This document shows, piece by piece, positions 32,317 to 60,200 of a stretch of 64,000 bases of DNA. Under the pieces are notes generated by a model. The model was not told where the DNA came from. It was given only the letters and a program-made list of their open reading frames with translations, and did not search any database. Each line of letters starts with the position of its first letter. Positions within the stretch are counted from its first letter, which is position 1. The stretch is from Rhabditoides inermis (Eukaryota; Nematoda; Chromadorea; Rhabditida; Rhabditidae). Both the position numbers and the translations under genes were made by a program. Location: the NCBI GenBank assembly GCA_963966185.1, contig CAWZYM010000216.1, positions 597,501 to 661,500 on the forward strand, given 5' to 3'.

Positions 32317-33690
32317 TCCCTCCCTCTCCCTTCCTCCCTCCTTCCCTCCCTCTCCCTTTCTCCCTCTCTCTCCCTCCCTCCCTCCCTCCCTCCCTCTCTC
32401 TCTCTCTCTCTCCCTCCCTCCCTCCCTCTCTCTCCCTCCCTCTCTCTCCCTCTCTCTCCCTCTCTCTCTCTCCCTCCCTCTCCCTCCCTCCCCACCTCTG
32501 CGCGAGGCACTTCTCGTACACGCTGGCGCTGCTCATGTTCTTCAGTGCCACGTACGTCATCACCGGACCCAAGGCGGCACCGATCTGCAAAAGAAATCGT
32601 CAGTATATAAAATATAATAAATACGCTTCCGTCTCGACATAGCTCCCACTGCACCGATAGGTTTGTAATTACTCGGCACAAAGCTCAGATTTCCCATTCC
32701 GGATGTAGCACTTATCTAGTTCAAACCAACATGTACCAGAATTGATCGAGGCTGAGCAAAAACGATTTCAAATACGCGCAGTGATCTGCAACACAGTGAA
32801 TATATATTCAACTGTAGATATACGCTTCATACACGCAATATCTTTCACTGAACCGATACACTTGCAATTTTTGCATCGCTCTCGAAAAGCAATAGGACAA
32901 CAACACAGAGCATGTTCCCGTATCCCCCCATTTCCCTCTTTTTTCAGTAGTTGTCCTCCCTTCAGAAATAGGTGGAGAGGACAAGCTGATATACTGTATT
33001 CCTCCCCCCTCTCTCCCTCTCCTCCCTCCTCCCACCAGGGCTCCATTGGTTCCACCGGAGACGAACGACTCGCGCAGGTTGCGGGAGGTGGCCTTCTGGT
33101 CGGAGAACATCATTGCCGACAGAGGGCCGAGAACAGAGCCGAGCAGGGCGCCAGTCTGAAAGGTGTCCATTTCAAAAAACAACAACATATGATTCTAGTC
33201 TTTTTCGCGCGTCTGCCCTCATTCGAGTCTGAGTTTCTCTCTCACTCTAAATGTCATTAGCGCACGCAAACTAACAGCGGCTAAACACACACTTCCAATC
33301 ATTTCTAGAATCCGACTCTCACCTAGATTTCGGACCTCTCACATTAATCTTCGTTCAACATTGCCAATAGCACAAATTATCGTCTTCTCCTTTTCTCCTT
33401 ACAAATCATTTCTAAAATGAATCCTCTCATCCCCTCCTCCTCACCTGGATCCCTGGATGCTCGAATCTAAGTTTCTCTCTCTCTCTCTCTCTCTCTCACT
33501 CTAGCTGTCAAGCGATACAAGCTTCTTCTCCTTACAAATCATTTCTAGAATCCTCTCATCCCCTCGTCTACACCTGGATGCTCCTGAGCGTGACGTGAAT
33601 GCAGAACTCGTATCCCGGCTCGGGCACGATGAACTTCTCGTAGTCGGTGAGCTTCATGCCCACAAAGTTCTTCAGCCAATACGACGACAT
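32110..33690 (-). CDS. Gly-rich membrane protein X1, unknown function
   Basis: Four exons in transcription order give 157 aa: 33690-33574, 33155-33036, 32584-32496, 32257-32110. After an amphipathic N-terminus (MSSYWLKNFVGMKLTDYEKF) come three or four short hydrophobic, Gly/Ala-rich segments: TGALLGSVLGPLSAMMF, IGAALGPVMTYVAL, VVSAAVGAVSGG and MGFVVGLDLAL. The spaced glycines resemble Tim17/TMEM14-like helical hairpins, but I do not recognise the family. It is a paralog of X2: exons 1 and 3 have exactly the same lengths (117 and 89 nt) and phases, and the sequences LRS-Q/K-TG and xGAxLGP align. Intron 1 contains a second copy of the exon 1 end with its donor (about 33440-33460 on the plus strand). 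Intron 3 is CT/CCCT repeat. Confidence 0.75.
32275..32493 (+). repeat. (CT)n/(CCCT)n low-complexity tract
   Basis: About 220 bp of pyrimidine-only repeat filling most of intron 3 of gene X1, purine-only on its sense strand. ORFs across it are artefacts. Confidence 0.95.
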
Positions 33691-34127
33691 CCTAATTGAT
33701 AACGATTAATCAGTCAATAATACACCAATCAATCACAAAGATAGCCCTTGCGGGTCCGCCAGTGAACGGATTCTATGCTCCAAAAACAATAGTCACAATT
33801 TCTTTCAAATTCTTTATTCGGCAAGCACTCGGTGCCGATTCAATTCATTCATTATGTCTCTATGTCTATTACCCGGAAACATTCACAGCACAAAGAGGAA
33901 TAAAGCACGCATACTCTCTGTGAGACACAACTCCATGTAAGTAGACCAACACGGCAAGTAACAAAACGAAGTCTCGACAACAAAACGAATCGATCGCGAC
34001 ACCTAACAGTTGATATTGTGAAAGTTCTAAGACGACATTGTAACAGTCTCTCTGTGTGTAAGTGATAAGGCGATAAGGGCTCTAAGTGGTAACTGGTATA
34101 ACTCTGATCTACTGATCTACTCTCCGC
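33691..34127. other. Intergenic region between X2 and X1
   Basis: 437 bp of AT-rich sequence without a recognised gene, promoter box or repeat. Confidence 0.5.
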
Positions 34128-37100
34128 TCACGCATTCACAACCTTGCCGCCTCCCGCAACACCGTTTCCAGCAGAGGACTTCTCTGAAACGAGCACAATC
34201 ACAATCCCAACTCCCAAGTAAAAAAGTGACTGTTAGAGTTAGTACATCAGAGATCAAAGCAAAGCAAAAAAGACTGTTAGAGTTAGTACATCAGAGATCA
34301 AAGCAAAGCAAAAAGTGACTGTTAGAGTTTTAGAGTTACATCAGAGATCAAAGCAAAGCAACCCTCCCCCCTCACTCTCACCAGCGGCCGGCGGCGGTTC
34401 GCTAGCCGTCCTGACACTCGAGCTCGCCTCGTTCTCCTTCTGCTGCCTCTCCGTCTTCTCCAATGCGGTGCGGAGGGAGGCAAGGGAGAGCGCGTCCCTG
34501 TCTCCCCTCTCAGTCTTCTCCTCCACCGCAGTGTGCACCGAGAACAGGCCGGGCGACTCGCGACTGCCCTGTCGACTACCCTGCCGACTCTTCTTGCCCT
34601 TTGGAGACGAGCTGCGCGAGCGGGACGCGCGGCGGATCTGCTTCACCTAAGGGTACAGCGACAGTGGGGTTAGCTGAGTTGCGAAGGTATGCATAATCCT
34701 ATTGGCGGGGTTAGCAGTTTTCAGGGTTTAGTTAGGTAAGCCGGTAAATCACGCAGTGTGGTGAGGAAACAAAAAAAAGTTTTAGTGATTAGCAATATGA
34801 ACACGATAAGCAATTGCGATTGAGTGAGTAAAAACAGCACAACGGATATGGTTAGATCATGAAGCATACATTTCCCCATCTGCCTCCCTTCCTCCCCTTA
34901 TCCCTTCCTCCCTCCCCTCTCTCTCCCTACCATCTGAGCCGTCCTCTCCGCGTGGGCGCGCACCGCCGGATTGGAGCTCGCCAGCTTCACCTGAATCGGA
35001 TACATACATCTCTCCCCCTCCCTCCTTCTCTCTCTCTCTCTCCCTCTCTCCCCCTCTATCTCCCTCCCCTCCCCCCTCCGCACCTTCATGTCCCTCTTCC
35101 TCCTCCTGTGTCTGTCGACCGCCCCCGCCACCCAGTCGGCCATCCACCCGCACGTGTTCACACCCGCCACAAAGCCGAGCGCGCCGCCCAGGTAGCTGAA
35201 AAGACCTGTAGGTATAACTGTAGGTATAACAGGTAGCCGCCCAGGTAGCTGCAACAGAGAATGTGAATATGAATATGTATCTCGAATCAAGCAATCAAGC
35301 AGCACACACTATGGATAGCGTAAATGACAGTTGAATACGGAAGTACGGTGGATTCTTATTAATGCAAGACCAGCGCGCCGCCCAGGTAGCTGAGAACAGA
35401 ATCTGCAAAGAGAACCGCGCGTCAAGTTCGAGCAGGACAGCGCATGGTGCTCATGTCCTTCGTCAGCAAAGTGGCGCTCCTCTGCCACCTCCGAATAATT
35501 GTCTCGAATCAAGTAGTACACACTACGGATTCTCTTTGATACAAGACACAGCAAAAAAAGCTAACACAATTATCAAGCGAAGAGGTAATTGGGTGGGCCA
35601 AGGTGAAATACGCTTCCAATATTCAATACACTTACCTCGTAGCCATGTCAATTGCGCCAGTGTGTAAGGTAGAGAAAAGGAGGTAACAGATTTCTAACCA
35701 AGTACCTGCCAAGCTACCTGAGCCCAGGTAACTGCACGACACAGCTACAAACTACCATACGCAACTATGAAGCTATGCTGTAAATTAAACGCACAAACAG
35801 ACGACCACGGTGAAATACGCTTCCAATGTACAAAGCATCACCGCTTACACAGCCAAAATAATATCAGTGCTGCTCCGTGTTAATTATGTAAAATTCACAA
35901 ACACAAATACATCACATTCACAGCAAAGTATGTTTCACCAATTCAATAAACCCCAAGACAGTGATTCGCAACAATTAGTTTGCGTGCAACTCTCAACACA
36001 ACACTCCTCACTCACCCCCCCCCCCCCCCCCAATCACCGATGCAGACACATTTCAGGCACACCACACTTAACCGCATACTCTCAGCCTTGACCGCCACTA
36101 ACTTCGTCAGTCTACCGGTCTTTCCACGGCGTTAGCCTTTGTATCTAGCATCTTAGGCATTACTGTATGATTCATATCCTCATGATTATCTTGTCATCTC
36201 TTAGCCTCCCTCTCTAACACCCCCCCCCCCCCCCACTCAACTAGACCAGGGACCCTAGACCAGGGAGCAGGGACACAACACTCAACCCCCCCCCCCTCTC
36301 CACTCACCCGCCGGCAAGTGCGGTCGCAATGATGCACCGATCGAGCCACACCTCCAGGGAAGTCGACCTGACAATGATGACAGAGTGGTCGAGAACACAG
36401 AGCACAGCTGCACAGCGATAGTCATCCTCTTTCTCCCTCCGTCTTCTCCCCTTCCATCTCTCCACCAATCTTTTCTTCACCTCTCGCAGCGTATGCCATT
36501 ACCTCTTACACGAGAACAGTACACGAGAACACACAGCGATCATCGTCCCCCCCCTCTCTCTCCCCCCCCCCACCTGTTCTTGTAGCAATCCCTGCGTATC
36601 TCGTCCTCGCACTGATCCGGCTTGTACACCAGCCACACCAACGGACCGAGAATCGCGCCCAGCTGCAATAACTTACACTCATGTTCCGTTTTTTTGGGGG
36701 AGGGGCTATATTTTGAAACATCAACACGGTTCGTATTTTGGGTCTTTGACTTCCAATCGATTGAGTGACCAATCAAATCGTAAAATCACGCCTCCCGTGC
36801 CGCAGGCGCATCACTCCCATTACCCAAATTCAACATCCTACTCGCTACAAAAGCTATCATGCCGACTGCTAGCGGCAAACTTGCCCTAACGTTACTTCAA
36901 TTACCTTATCCATATATAAGGGAGCAGCAGTCAGGCATGAGACAACCTCACTGCCCACCATCCACCATGACCCGTCGCGTTCCCAACCGTGCGCAGCGCC
37001 GCAAGGGTGAGCTTGCCGAGGATACCTCCGTTCGCCAATCCACACCATCACTCTTCCAGCCATGCGCGACACTATGTCCCAACCTTGCCCGACTCTGCAA

Positions 37101-40055
37101 CCGCTCGTGAACCTCGTGTCCAATCTCTCCCGCGCCAAGCACACCATGACCAAGGAGGACTTCGACAAATACACCTCCGACCTCACCCACTTCTTGCGGC
37201 TCAAACTCGAGCGAGCCTCGCAAGAGGTTAGTATGTTATAATGCCACGGCTCCATGCCACCATCTCTTCGTTTAGAAGAAGAAGCTCGCTTCTCTTGGCG
37301 GATCTACGCCGGCCGAACGTATCGTCATTCACATGCTGGAAGACGATATCGAGATGGCTCGGGATGGAATGAGCATCATCCAGGACTTCCGGGAAGCGCT
37401 GAACAAGAAGGAGAAGCAAGACAGCCACGTCGAGGAGGAAGAGTATGAACTCGACTAGATTTTCCGCTAAATGTATATTTATTGGATTATATGTATGTTG
37501 AGTATATTGTATTTTATGATAGTTACAATAAATATTCTTTATTTAATTAAATTTCACGAATTGTCAATATATATATATATCAGTTACGGTGCATACAATA
37601 CTCCCATTTCGCTCCTTATGGTACTATAGACTATCAGGTCTGCAGTGCCAGAGTTGCAATCATAAACAGTCATGTTCCGTATTTCCCATTCGTCAGTGTA
37701 GTAAAAGTAGAAAACGGATGGTAGTTTCCACTCATGGACTTCTTCCAATTGAATGGTTCTGTAGCAAAGTGGCAAAGCCTAAAAAAAATCACGTCTACTG
37801 TGCCAGAGCTGCAATCACCAACACTCGTATCACTCTCTCATCTTTCATTGATATCATACCGTATCTTGTGAATACGCGACTAGAATATATCATAATGATC
37901 CTAATTTTACAACTCATTCTTGAGTCTTAGATTTCTTCCAATCGAATGGTTCTGTACTACAGATCTGTAGCAAAGTGTCAAGTCCGATCGAAACACCACG
38001 CCTACTGTGCCACCGGCACATCACTCCAATTACCCAGAAGACCAAGTCAGTCACTACAAAGGCTATCGTGCCGACTGCTAACGGCAAACATACCCTAACG
38101 TCAATTCAAACTCCCATATATAAAGGGACGGTAGTCAACCATGACAACATCACTACACCATCCATTCGTCAATCATGACCCGTCGCGTTCCCAACCGTGC
38201 GCAGCGCCGCAAGGGTGAGCTTGTCTCGGATCTCACCCCTCCTCTCCTCACCACCACTCTTTCAGCCGTGCGCGGCCCCACGCCTTGCTCCACCGCCCAG
38301 CAGTCGTTGCAACTGCAGATGACTGAAGTGAAACTCGTTGCCACTATGAGACATGTCCAGCAGACTAGGAGCAAAGAGGACTTGGACAAGTACATCTCCG
38401 ATCGCAGCTACGCCTTGCGACTCATACTCGCGCAGGCCGAGCAGCGGGTAAGTAGAGCAGCCTTCAGTCTCTTCAAACTACAAAATACTCCAACAACTTC
38501 AGAATAGCCTCAAACCACAGTAAACTAATTACAATCGTCTCGAACAACTTCGAAATCACTTTTCCGAGAAAAAAGTGAAGTATCTTTTGGACGACGCCTT
38601 TCATCTTTCAGAAGAAGGACCTCGCTGCCATTGCCAAATCGACACCGGCCGATCGCAACGCCATGCGCATTGTCGAGGACGATATCGAGAAGATTCTCTT
38701 CGAAACAAACATCGTCCACGACTTCCGGGAAAAGCTGAACGAGAAGAGCGAGGTCGACGAGGAGGAGTACGAACTAGACTAGATCTTCCGCACCCTGTAG
38801 TGACATAGACATGCATAGTAATTCGAGTATATTGTATATTATAATTATTGTTATAAATGTTATATACAATAAATGTTTTTTTTATTTAAAATTCATGTAA
38901 TACCGCATCCCAAACATCTAGACCCACTACTAGAATGATCTGTTAGAGTGGGACCCTCAAAGAGGTGGACAGCCTGTGTGCCTTGCCGAAGCGTTACGAT
39001 CATTGTGGACGTAGACTTTCACTCGCACGACTCCCGACCATTTGTTCATTCATGTACACTCATCACAACTGCTTCTCCCTTTCTCCCTTCCCCACTCACC
39101 CCTCCGACTGTGTCAGTCGAAGCGGTACGGTCATTGCGGAAGACGGTCACACCGCGTTCATTCTACCGACTCATACTCATCCCATTGGCACAACATCTCT
39201 CCCCCCTCCCCTCCCCCACTCACCCTCGCCCCGGTCACCCCTCCCACTGCGATGGTGCTCATCAAGTCTGCGTGTTCGTGGGCGATGAACGGCCACAGCG
39301 CCGCGCCGGCCAGAGAGCCCACGTGCACGCCCGTCTGAATAGAAAAGACACGTCGCATTCCCATCTTTCAAATTGAACTCTCGTCTACAAAAAGCCTGTC
39401 TGAAATGGAGAAACATCTCAATCTTATATCCGGAACCGTTATATCTGAATATGACAAACACTATGTTCCTTCTTAGTATTTCAAATTGAAATTGAACTCT
39501 CGTCTACAAAAAGCCGAGTCTTTGATGGCTCCATGAACTTCTGTCAGCAAACATATCTCAACTCCAGTCTGCTTGCACTCACGTAATCCGAAAAAAAAAA
39601 CCCAATACCACACCCTCAACTAAATGTAAGAAACATGTCGAGTGGCTCCATGAACTCCTGCCTGTAAAACTGTGTTGTCACATTATGACTATTAATTTCG
39701 ATTTCCGATGCTTCCACAAAATTTACGTATCAACTACGCATAAAGACTGGAATCAGATGTATGCTATCAATTCTCGTTATCCAACCACATCAAATATCAC
39801 AATTAAATTACCGAATAAATTCACCCACCTTCATACTCCTGCTCATAGTTGATAGTCCTCTCTATCCTCTCTCAATTGTTTGCTATCCCTTCGCACTCTG
39901 CACAGTCTCACTTCACTTTCTCTCACTCACTCCCCCACCTTCACACTCCTGAGTGCCGAGTTGATGGCCCTCTCTATCCGCGGGTAGGGCACGTCCCGCA
40001 GCTGCGCGTCCGACCACGGCACGCCGAGAAGGTTCCCCAGCCACACGGAGCCCAT
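34128..40055 (-). CDS. Gly-rich membrane protein X2 with basic tail, unknown function
   Basis: Eight exons in transcription order give 289 aa: 40055-39939, 39334-39224, 36662-36574, 36367-36308, 35195-35084, 34990-34931, 34646-34382, 34183-34128. The N-terminal 150 residues align with X1: MGSVWLGNLLGVPWSD, the ALRSVKTGVHVGSLAGAALW hydrophobic stretch, LGAILGPLVWLVYKP, then YLGGALGFVAGV. X2 adds a hydrophilic C-terminal extension of about 130 residues, beginning DRHRRRKRDMK and containing an RRASRSRSSSPKGKKSRQGS stretch and a Glu/Lys-rich helix. The extension could bind nucleic acid or be phosphorylated; that is inference. ATG directly follows GATCAG, a possible trans-splice acceptor. Intron 2 (36663-39223) contains two plus-strand genes. 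Exon 5's start has extra decoy copies in intron 4. Confidence 0.72.
34218..34361. repeat. Triplicated 50-bp tandem repeat
   Basis: Three near-identical units containing gttagagttagtacatcag and agatcaaagcaaagca lie in the last intron of X2 (34184-34381). Confidence 0.9.
36016..36300 (+). repeat. Poly-C homopolymer cluster
   Basis: C runs of about 9 to 15 bases lie near 36017, 36220 and 36284 in intron 4 of X2, with further C runs near 36547-36571 in intron 3. On the transcribed sense strand these are G runs. Confidence 0.85.
36913..36920 (+). promoter_or_regulatory. TATA box of nested gene 1
   Basis: TATATAAG in the context ccaTATATAAGGGA, 47-54 bp before the ATG at 36967. The preceding 130 bp, including catgccgactgctagcggca, is duplicated upstream of nested gene 2. 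Confidence 0.75.
36967..37458 (+). CDS. Nested gene 1, small charged protein, unknown function
   Basis: Three exons give 129 aa: 36967-37006, 37060-37226, 37276-37458. It lies wholly inside intron 2 of X2 on the opposite strand. The start MTRRVPNRAQRRK is very basic and identical to nested gene 2. The middle has a helical KEDFDKYTSDL segment. The end is acidic (EEEEYELD stop), and STPAERIVIHMLEDDIEMA is shared in part with the paralog. No signal peptide, membrane segment or known domain was seen. Basic N-terminus, helices and acidic C-terminus suggest a small soluble or nuclear protein, by inference only. Introns are 53 and 49 nt. AATAAA is at 37527-37532. A TATA box and conserved upstream block support a real promoter. 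Confidence 0.78.
37527..37532 (+). other. Polyadenylation signal, nested gene 1
   Basis: AATAAA 69 bases after the stop codon. Confidence 0.7.
38117..38124 (+). promoter_or_regulatory. TATA box of nested gene 2
   Basis: TATATAAA in the context cccaTATATAAAGGGA, 51-58 bp before the ATG at 38175. The upstream block with cgtgccgactgctaacggca matches nested gene 1. Confidence 0.78.
38175..38782 (+). CDS. Nested gene 2, paralog of nested gene 1
   Basis: Three exons give 130 aa: 38175-38214, 38266-38447, 38612-38782. Exon 1 is identical in length (40 nt) and encoded peptide to nested gene 1. Exon 2 diverges (KEDLDKYISDR aligns with KEDFDKYTSDL), and exon 3 keeps KSTPADRNAMRIVEDDIEK, HDFREKLNEK and the EEEYELD end. 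The pair lies 716 bp apart as direct tandem copies within the X2 intron. Intron 2 here is 164 nt against 49 nt in the paralog and contains MITE-like gtctcttcaaact sequence. AATAAA is at 38868-38873. Family and function are not recognised. Confidence 0.78.
38868..38873 (+). other. Polyadenylation signal, nested gene 2
   Basis: AATAAA 86 bases after the stop codon. Confidence 0.7.
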
Positions 40056-40839
40056 CTGATCACACATATCATCACCATCAACGATCAGTTCTGTTTGCAA
40101 CTTTTAACTGGGCATCGGTCCAGGGCATTCGTGGTAAGAAACATCATGCCATCAGCCTCTCTCAACACCACACATCGAGGCAAGGCTCTAGACTACTCAA
40201 TCATTGCAACGATCAACGATATCCGGATCATCGAGATCGAATTCAGGAGTCACGCGAACATGCAATCACGAGATATCTCACCGCTTCTGCAACGGATACA
40301 TGCACAATTCACAAAACAACATGACCAGTTCAAAAGAGATTTTATCGTTGAGAAAATAAGCATATCAAACTCCGCAATACGAATTCACACTGTCGTATGC
40401 CAACATCGTGACTAAAATGTATAGTAGTAGTAGGTATACTAGGTACACACTCTCAATGAGTTGCAGATGAAAAAAACACAAGGATAAGGTATATCAGCAA
40501 GACAACGGAATACGGTAATGTGTGATGAAATAGTAGGAGACCATTCATAGGAGGAAAACCACTGGTTCGAGAGAAAATAAGGAAATACGGAGAGATGCGA
40601 GAAGTCACTAATAAATACATAGATACACGGAGTTAGTCAGTTAGCTAATGGAAAACAGAGAATCAGATCTACACATTACACAACTACAGTACTCCAACAG
40701 TACTCTCACTACACTTTGACAGCGTTATACAGCAATGTGAATCCAAGGGCTGGCTGCCCTCGCAATGATACAGAAGCAAGGAGTCAGACGACGTGCTCTG
40801 AGAAGACGTGGTTCAGACGACGTGGTTCAGACGACGTGC
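40056..40839. other. Intergenic region between SMC1 and X2
   Basis: 784 bp. Next to the SMC1 stop is a small direct repeat of agacgtggttcagacgacgt (about 40785-40838). No other gene or obvious minus-strand AATAAA was seen. Confidence 0.5.
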
Positions 40840-56289
<15,450 letters not shown>

Positions 56290-57234
56290 AGTGCAACACG
56301 TCTCCGGAGCTGCTCTCCGACTACTCTTATATGGTCTAAACAAAGAAAAAATCAGCTGCGCGATTGTAACAAACGCGCGCGGGAAGATTATCGATCGTTG
56401 AAAGAGCGTTTGAAAGCAACCATAAGGAGAACATTGAGGTGAACGTGGTGAGAACATGAAGAGTGATTTCTTTAATGTTGTAGTCAGAACCAATCAATTG
56501 TACATGTCAGAGAACATGAAAAACAAACAAAACAACAACAGGAAACAAACAAAAACCGCGAGTGGACGCGTTGTGTGAAATAACGACAAAGTGTATGCAC
56601 AAAAGAACACTACAAACATATTGTGAAAGTGTTTCGCAACATTTCTATAGTATTGCATGAGAATGATTCAATGTTGTTATCTATTTCGAAAAGATTGATG
56701 TAGGACTTGTTTATGGGTACATAAAGGTGTACGATAGTAAAGTGTTTGAAGGTTGTTTTCAGGTTTGTTTATTGTAATTCTTTTCTTCCATTACTAAACA
56801 TTCGTCATTTGTACTGTACTACGATTTCGGATACGGTAGCTCCATTTGAACATGTAAATGTTTATTTTTTTGGAGTTTCATTCATTTTGCGGTATTCTTC
56901 CGGTATGTGAGACGGAAAATTTGATAGTTCGGCGTTCGTGGAATGTATTTTCTGACATTTTGATCTTGATCAATCTTGTTTTCTGATGATCTATTCTTTT
57001 TCTATTTTGCGTTGACTGTTTACTACGAACTGAAGAATTTTCATTTAGTTTACTGACGTGCATATAAATTTATTTATACCTTTGAGTAAAATATTCTGAG
57101 TATTCGCTGTTCAATATGTATCTCTTCAACGTTCACCTTTACCTGGACAGTTCGCTCGACCGTAGTCTGTCTGTTGCATCATCAAAGATGAGATGAGATC
57201 ACTCCTGAAATCTATTACCGTTGTTTAGGTAACA
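56290..57234. other. Divergent promoter region of SMC1 and isoleucyl-tRNA synthetase
   Basis: 945 bp between two head-to-head housekeeping genes. No TATA box next to either start was noticed. GTTGTTTAG six bases before the synthetase ATG is a probable trans-splice acceptor. No ORF of note. Confidence 0.6.
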
Positions 57235-60200
57235 ATGAGTGGCCTGGAAACGGTGCCCGACAACATCAACTTCCCACAGTCGGAGGCGGAGACCCTCAAA
57301 AAGTGGCAGGCAGAGAAGACTTTCGAGAAGTCGCTTGAGTAAGTTTCAATCGTTTACATTCCAACAGTTCACGTTTATCGTTTGTAGACTGTCGAAGGAC
57401 CGCCCGCGCTACACCTTCTATGACGGTCCCCCGTTCGCCACCGGACTGCCTCACTACGGTCACATCCTCGCCGGAACCATCAAGGACGTGGTGACCCGAT
57501 GGGCGCACGGCAACGGACACTACGTCGAGCGCCGCTTCGGATGGGACACCCACGGACTACCAGTCGTAAGTAGCTTGATGTTTTGTGATATGAACTTTTT
57601 TGTGTTATGAACCAGTTACGTATACTTTACCATATTACTTTACCATACGTATACTTTACCACATGATGAACTTTAGTTACGTATACTTCACCATATTGTT
57701 TATGATGCATGTCTCGTTTTTCAGGAGTTCGAGGTTGACAAGACGCTGGGAGTGAAAGGCCCGCAGGACGTGCTCAAGATGGGCATCCGCGAGTACAACG
57801 CGCAGTGCCGCTCCATCGTCATGCGCTACGCTACCGAGTGGGAAGTGTGTACTTTTTTTAATCAATAAATCAATAGTCTAGAAATACAGTATTTAACTGA
57901 CCACCTTATAGGAGACGATCCAGCGCATGGGTCGGTGGATCGACTTCAAGAACGACTACAAGACGCTGTACCCCACGTTCATGGAAAGCGTGTGGTGGGC
58001 GTTCTCGGAGCTGGTCAAGAAGGGACTGGTCTACAAGGGCGTCAAGGTGATGCCGTTCTCGACCGCCTGCTCCACTCCCCTCTCCAACTTCGAGGCCGGA
58101 CAGAACTACAAGGATGTCGTCGACCCCGCCGGTGGGCACTTTCACTTCTTACAAGAGTGTAGCTTTAGCTTTCTATGATCAATTGGATATCGTATTCGTA
58201 TAGTGTTCATCGGCTTCCGCCTGGAGGAAAACCCGAACCGCAGCCTGGTCGCGTGGACCACCACCCCCTGGACCCTCCCCTCCAACCTCGCCCTCTGCGT
58301 TCATCCCGATCTCGAGTACGTCGTCGCTAAAGGTACGTTTTTTAGTGATGTTGTCATAGCTAGCATGTGTTGCGTATAATGTGCGGTTTCTCAGACAAGA
58401 CAAACGGGCGCGAGTATGTGGTGATGGAGTGCCGGCTGGGTGAGCTGAAGAACGACAACCTGGAAGTGATCGAGAAGGTGAGTAAGGAGGAAGATGGGAG
58501 TGATAATCATATCAGCATCATAACATGAGTGATCTACTAATCTACTTTGCAGTTTGTCGGAAAGACTCTGGAGGGCAAGCTGTACGAGCCGCTGTTCCCG
58601 TACTTCTCGTACATGCGGCAGGAGAGGAACGCGTTCCGCGTCATCACCTCCACCTTTGTCACCACCGACCAGGGAACCGGAGTCGTCCACCAGGCGCCCT
58701 ACTTTGGAGAGGTCTGTTCGTATTCGTCAATCTCGTGGTTTTGTGTTATTTTTGAAGACAAAATGTCGATCAAGTGCAATGACTGCGTACTAGATAAGAG
58801 GTGATTGATTGACTTCCGGCGTTTTGCATTCGTGTCTTGTCATGTCAAAATGTGTAAGCGAAGGGTTGGGGATTGAAGTAGGGATGTTGAAAAAATGAAT
58901 GGGAGAGATTTACGAATTGGGTTTTGGGTTAGGAAAAACAACAACAAGAATGTCTGAACGCTTTATACATGTTGTGTTTGCAGGTGGATTACCAAACGTG
59001 TGTGGAGCACGGCGTGATCACGCGCGACATGAAGATCATCTGCCCCGTCGACGAGACTGGAAAGTGAGTGGAATGGCATACATTTATATAACGATGAGCC
59101 ATGCCTATTGGGAGTCTTATCTTTCTGCTGTGTGTAAATGTAGCGTGAAACGTATTTTTATTGATGTATTGCAACTTGTAACTTGCAACTTGCATAGAAC
59201 ACCGGGTTCTTCTATTGATATTGGAACACTATATTCCTCGATGATTAAAGGCAACATGAAACGTATTGTTTGTATGCTATTGTTCTTGAAACGAAACTGG
59301 AATATGGGTGATTTGATCAATCGGACAATCGGTCCATTTAACGTGACGAGGTGTTTTCATTTGACGTTACGCCGTGTTCTTCTATTGCTATTGGAGTACT
59401 ATTTTTCCACTCTGATTAAAAGCAGCGTGAAACGTATTGTTTGTATAATTGATAACTGTGTATGTCGCAGGTACACGTCGGAGGTGCCGGACTATGAGGG
59501 TGTGTACGTGAAGGACGCGGACAAGCAGATCATGAAGAGGCTCAAGGAGAGCGGACACCTCGTCAAGCAGGGAGAGGTAGGGGGGGAGTTGTCTGTTGTC
59601 ACCTGGGAACTATAGGTTTCATAGAGTATGATATCGTCACATTTATCATTTATCACGTTTATCAGTCAAGCAGGGAGAGGTAGGGGGGAGTTGTCTGTTG
59701 TCAACTGGGAACTAAAGGTTTCATGATATGGGCACGTTTATCATTGAAGTTGAAGAGCCGTTATGTGCGTTACAGGTGAAACATAGCTACCCGTTCTGCT
59801 GGCGCTCGGACACACCCCTGCTGTACAAGGCCGTGCCGTCGTGGTTCATCCGCGTCGAGCAGCTCGTGCCCAAGCTACTCGCCAACAACGACCAGACATA
59901 CTGGTACGAGAGTGGTTACTTGTTCACTGATTTACGAGGAATGTGGAAAAGTTCCTGCTAGTATTAGTGTTTACCTTTACTTGATTGTATGTTTGTATGC
60001 CTGATTTGTATACCCGGTACTGTGATTCACCAGTTTACGTGTGAAGTGAAGCTGATTGTTTCCCATTTCAGGGTGCCGGCGTTCGTGAAGGAGAAGCGCT
60101 TCGCCAACTGGCTGCGCGACGCCCGCGACTGGGCCGTGTCGAGGAACCGCTTCTGGGGCACGCCCATCAACCTCTGGGTGTCTGAGGATGGAGAGGAGGT

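Noticed and set aside
32193..32681. Arg/Glu/Gly-rich minus-strand ORF of 162 codons
   Set aside because: It crosses the CT/CCCT repeat of X1 intron 3; the real exons on that strand use other boundaries.
38948..40415. Plus-strand ORFs of 98-188 codons downstream of the nested genes
   Set aside because: They overlap X2 exons 1 and 2 on the opposite strand or repeat-like intron sequence and show no domain or start context.
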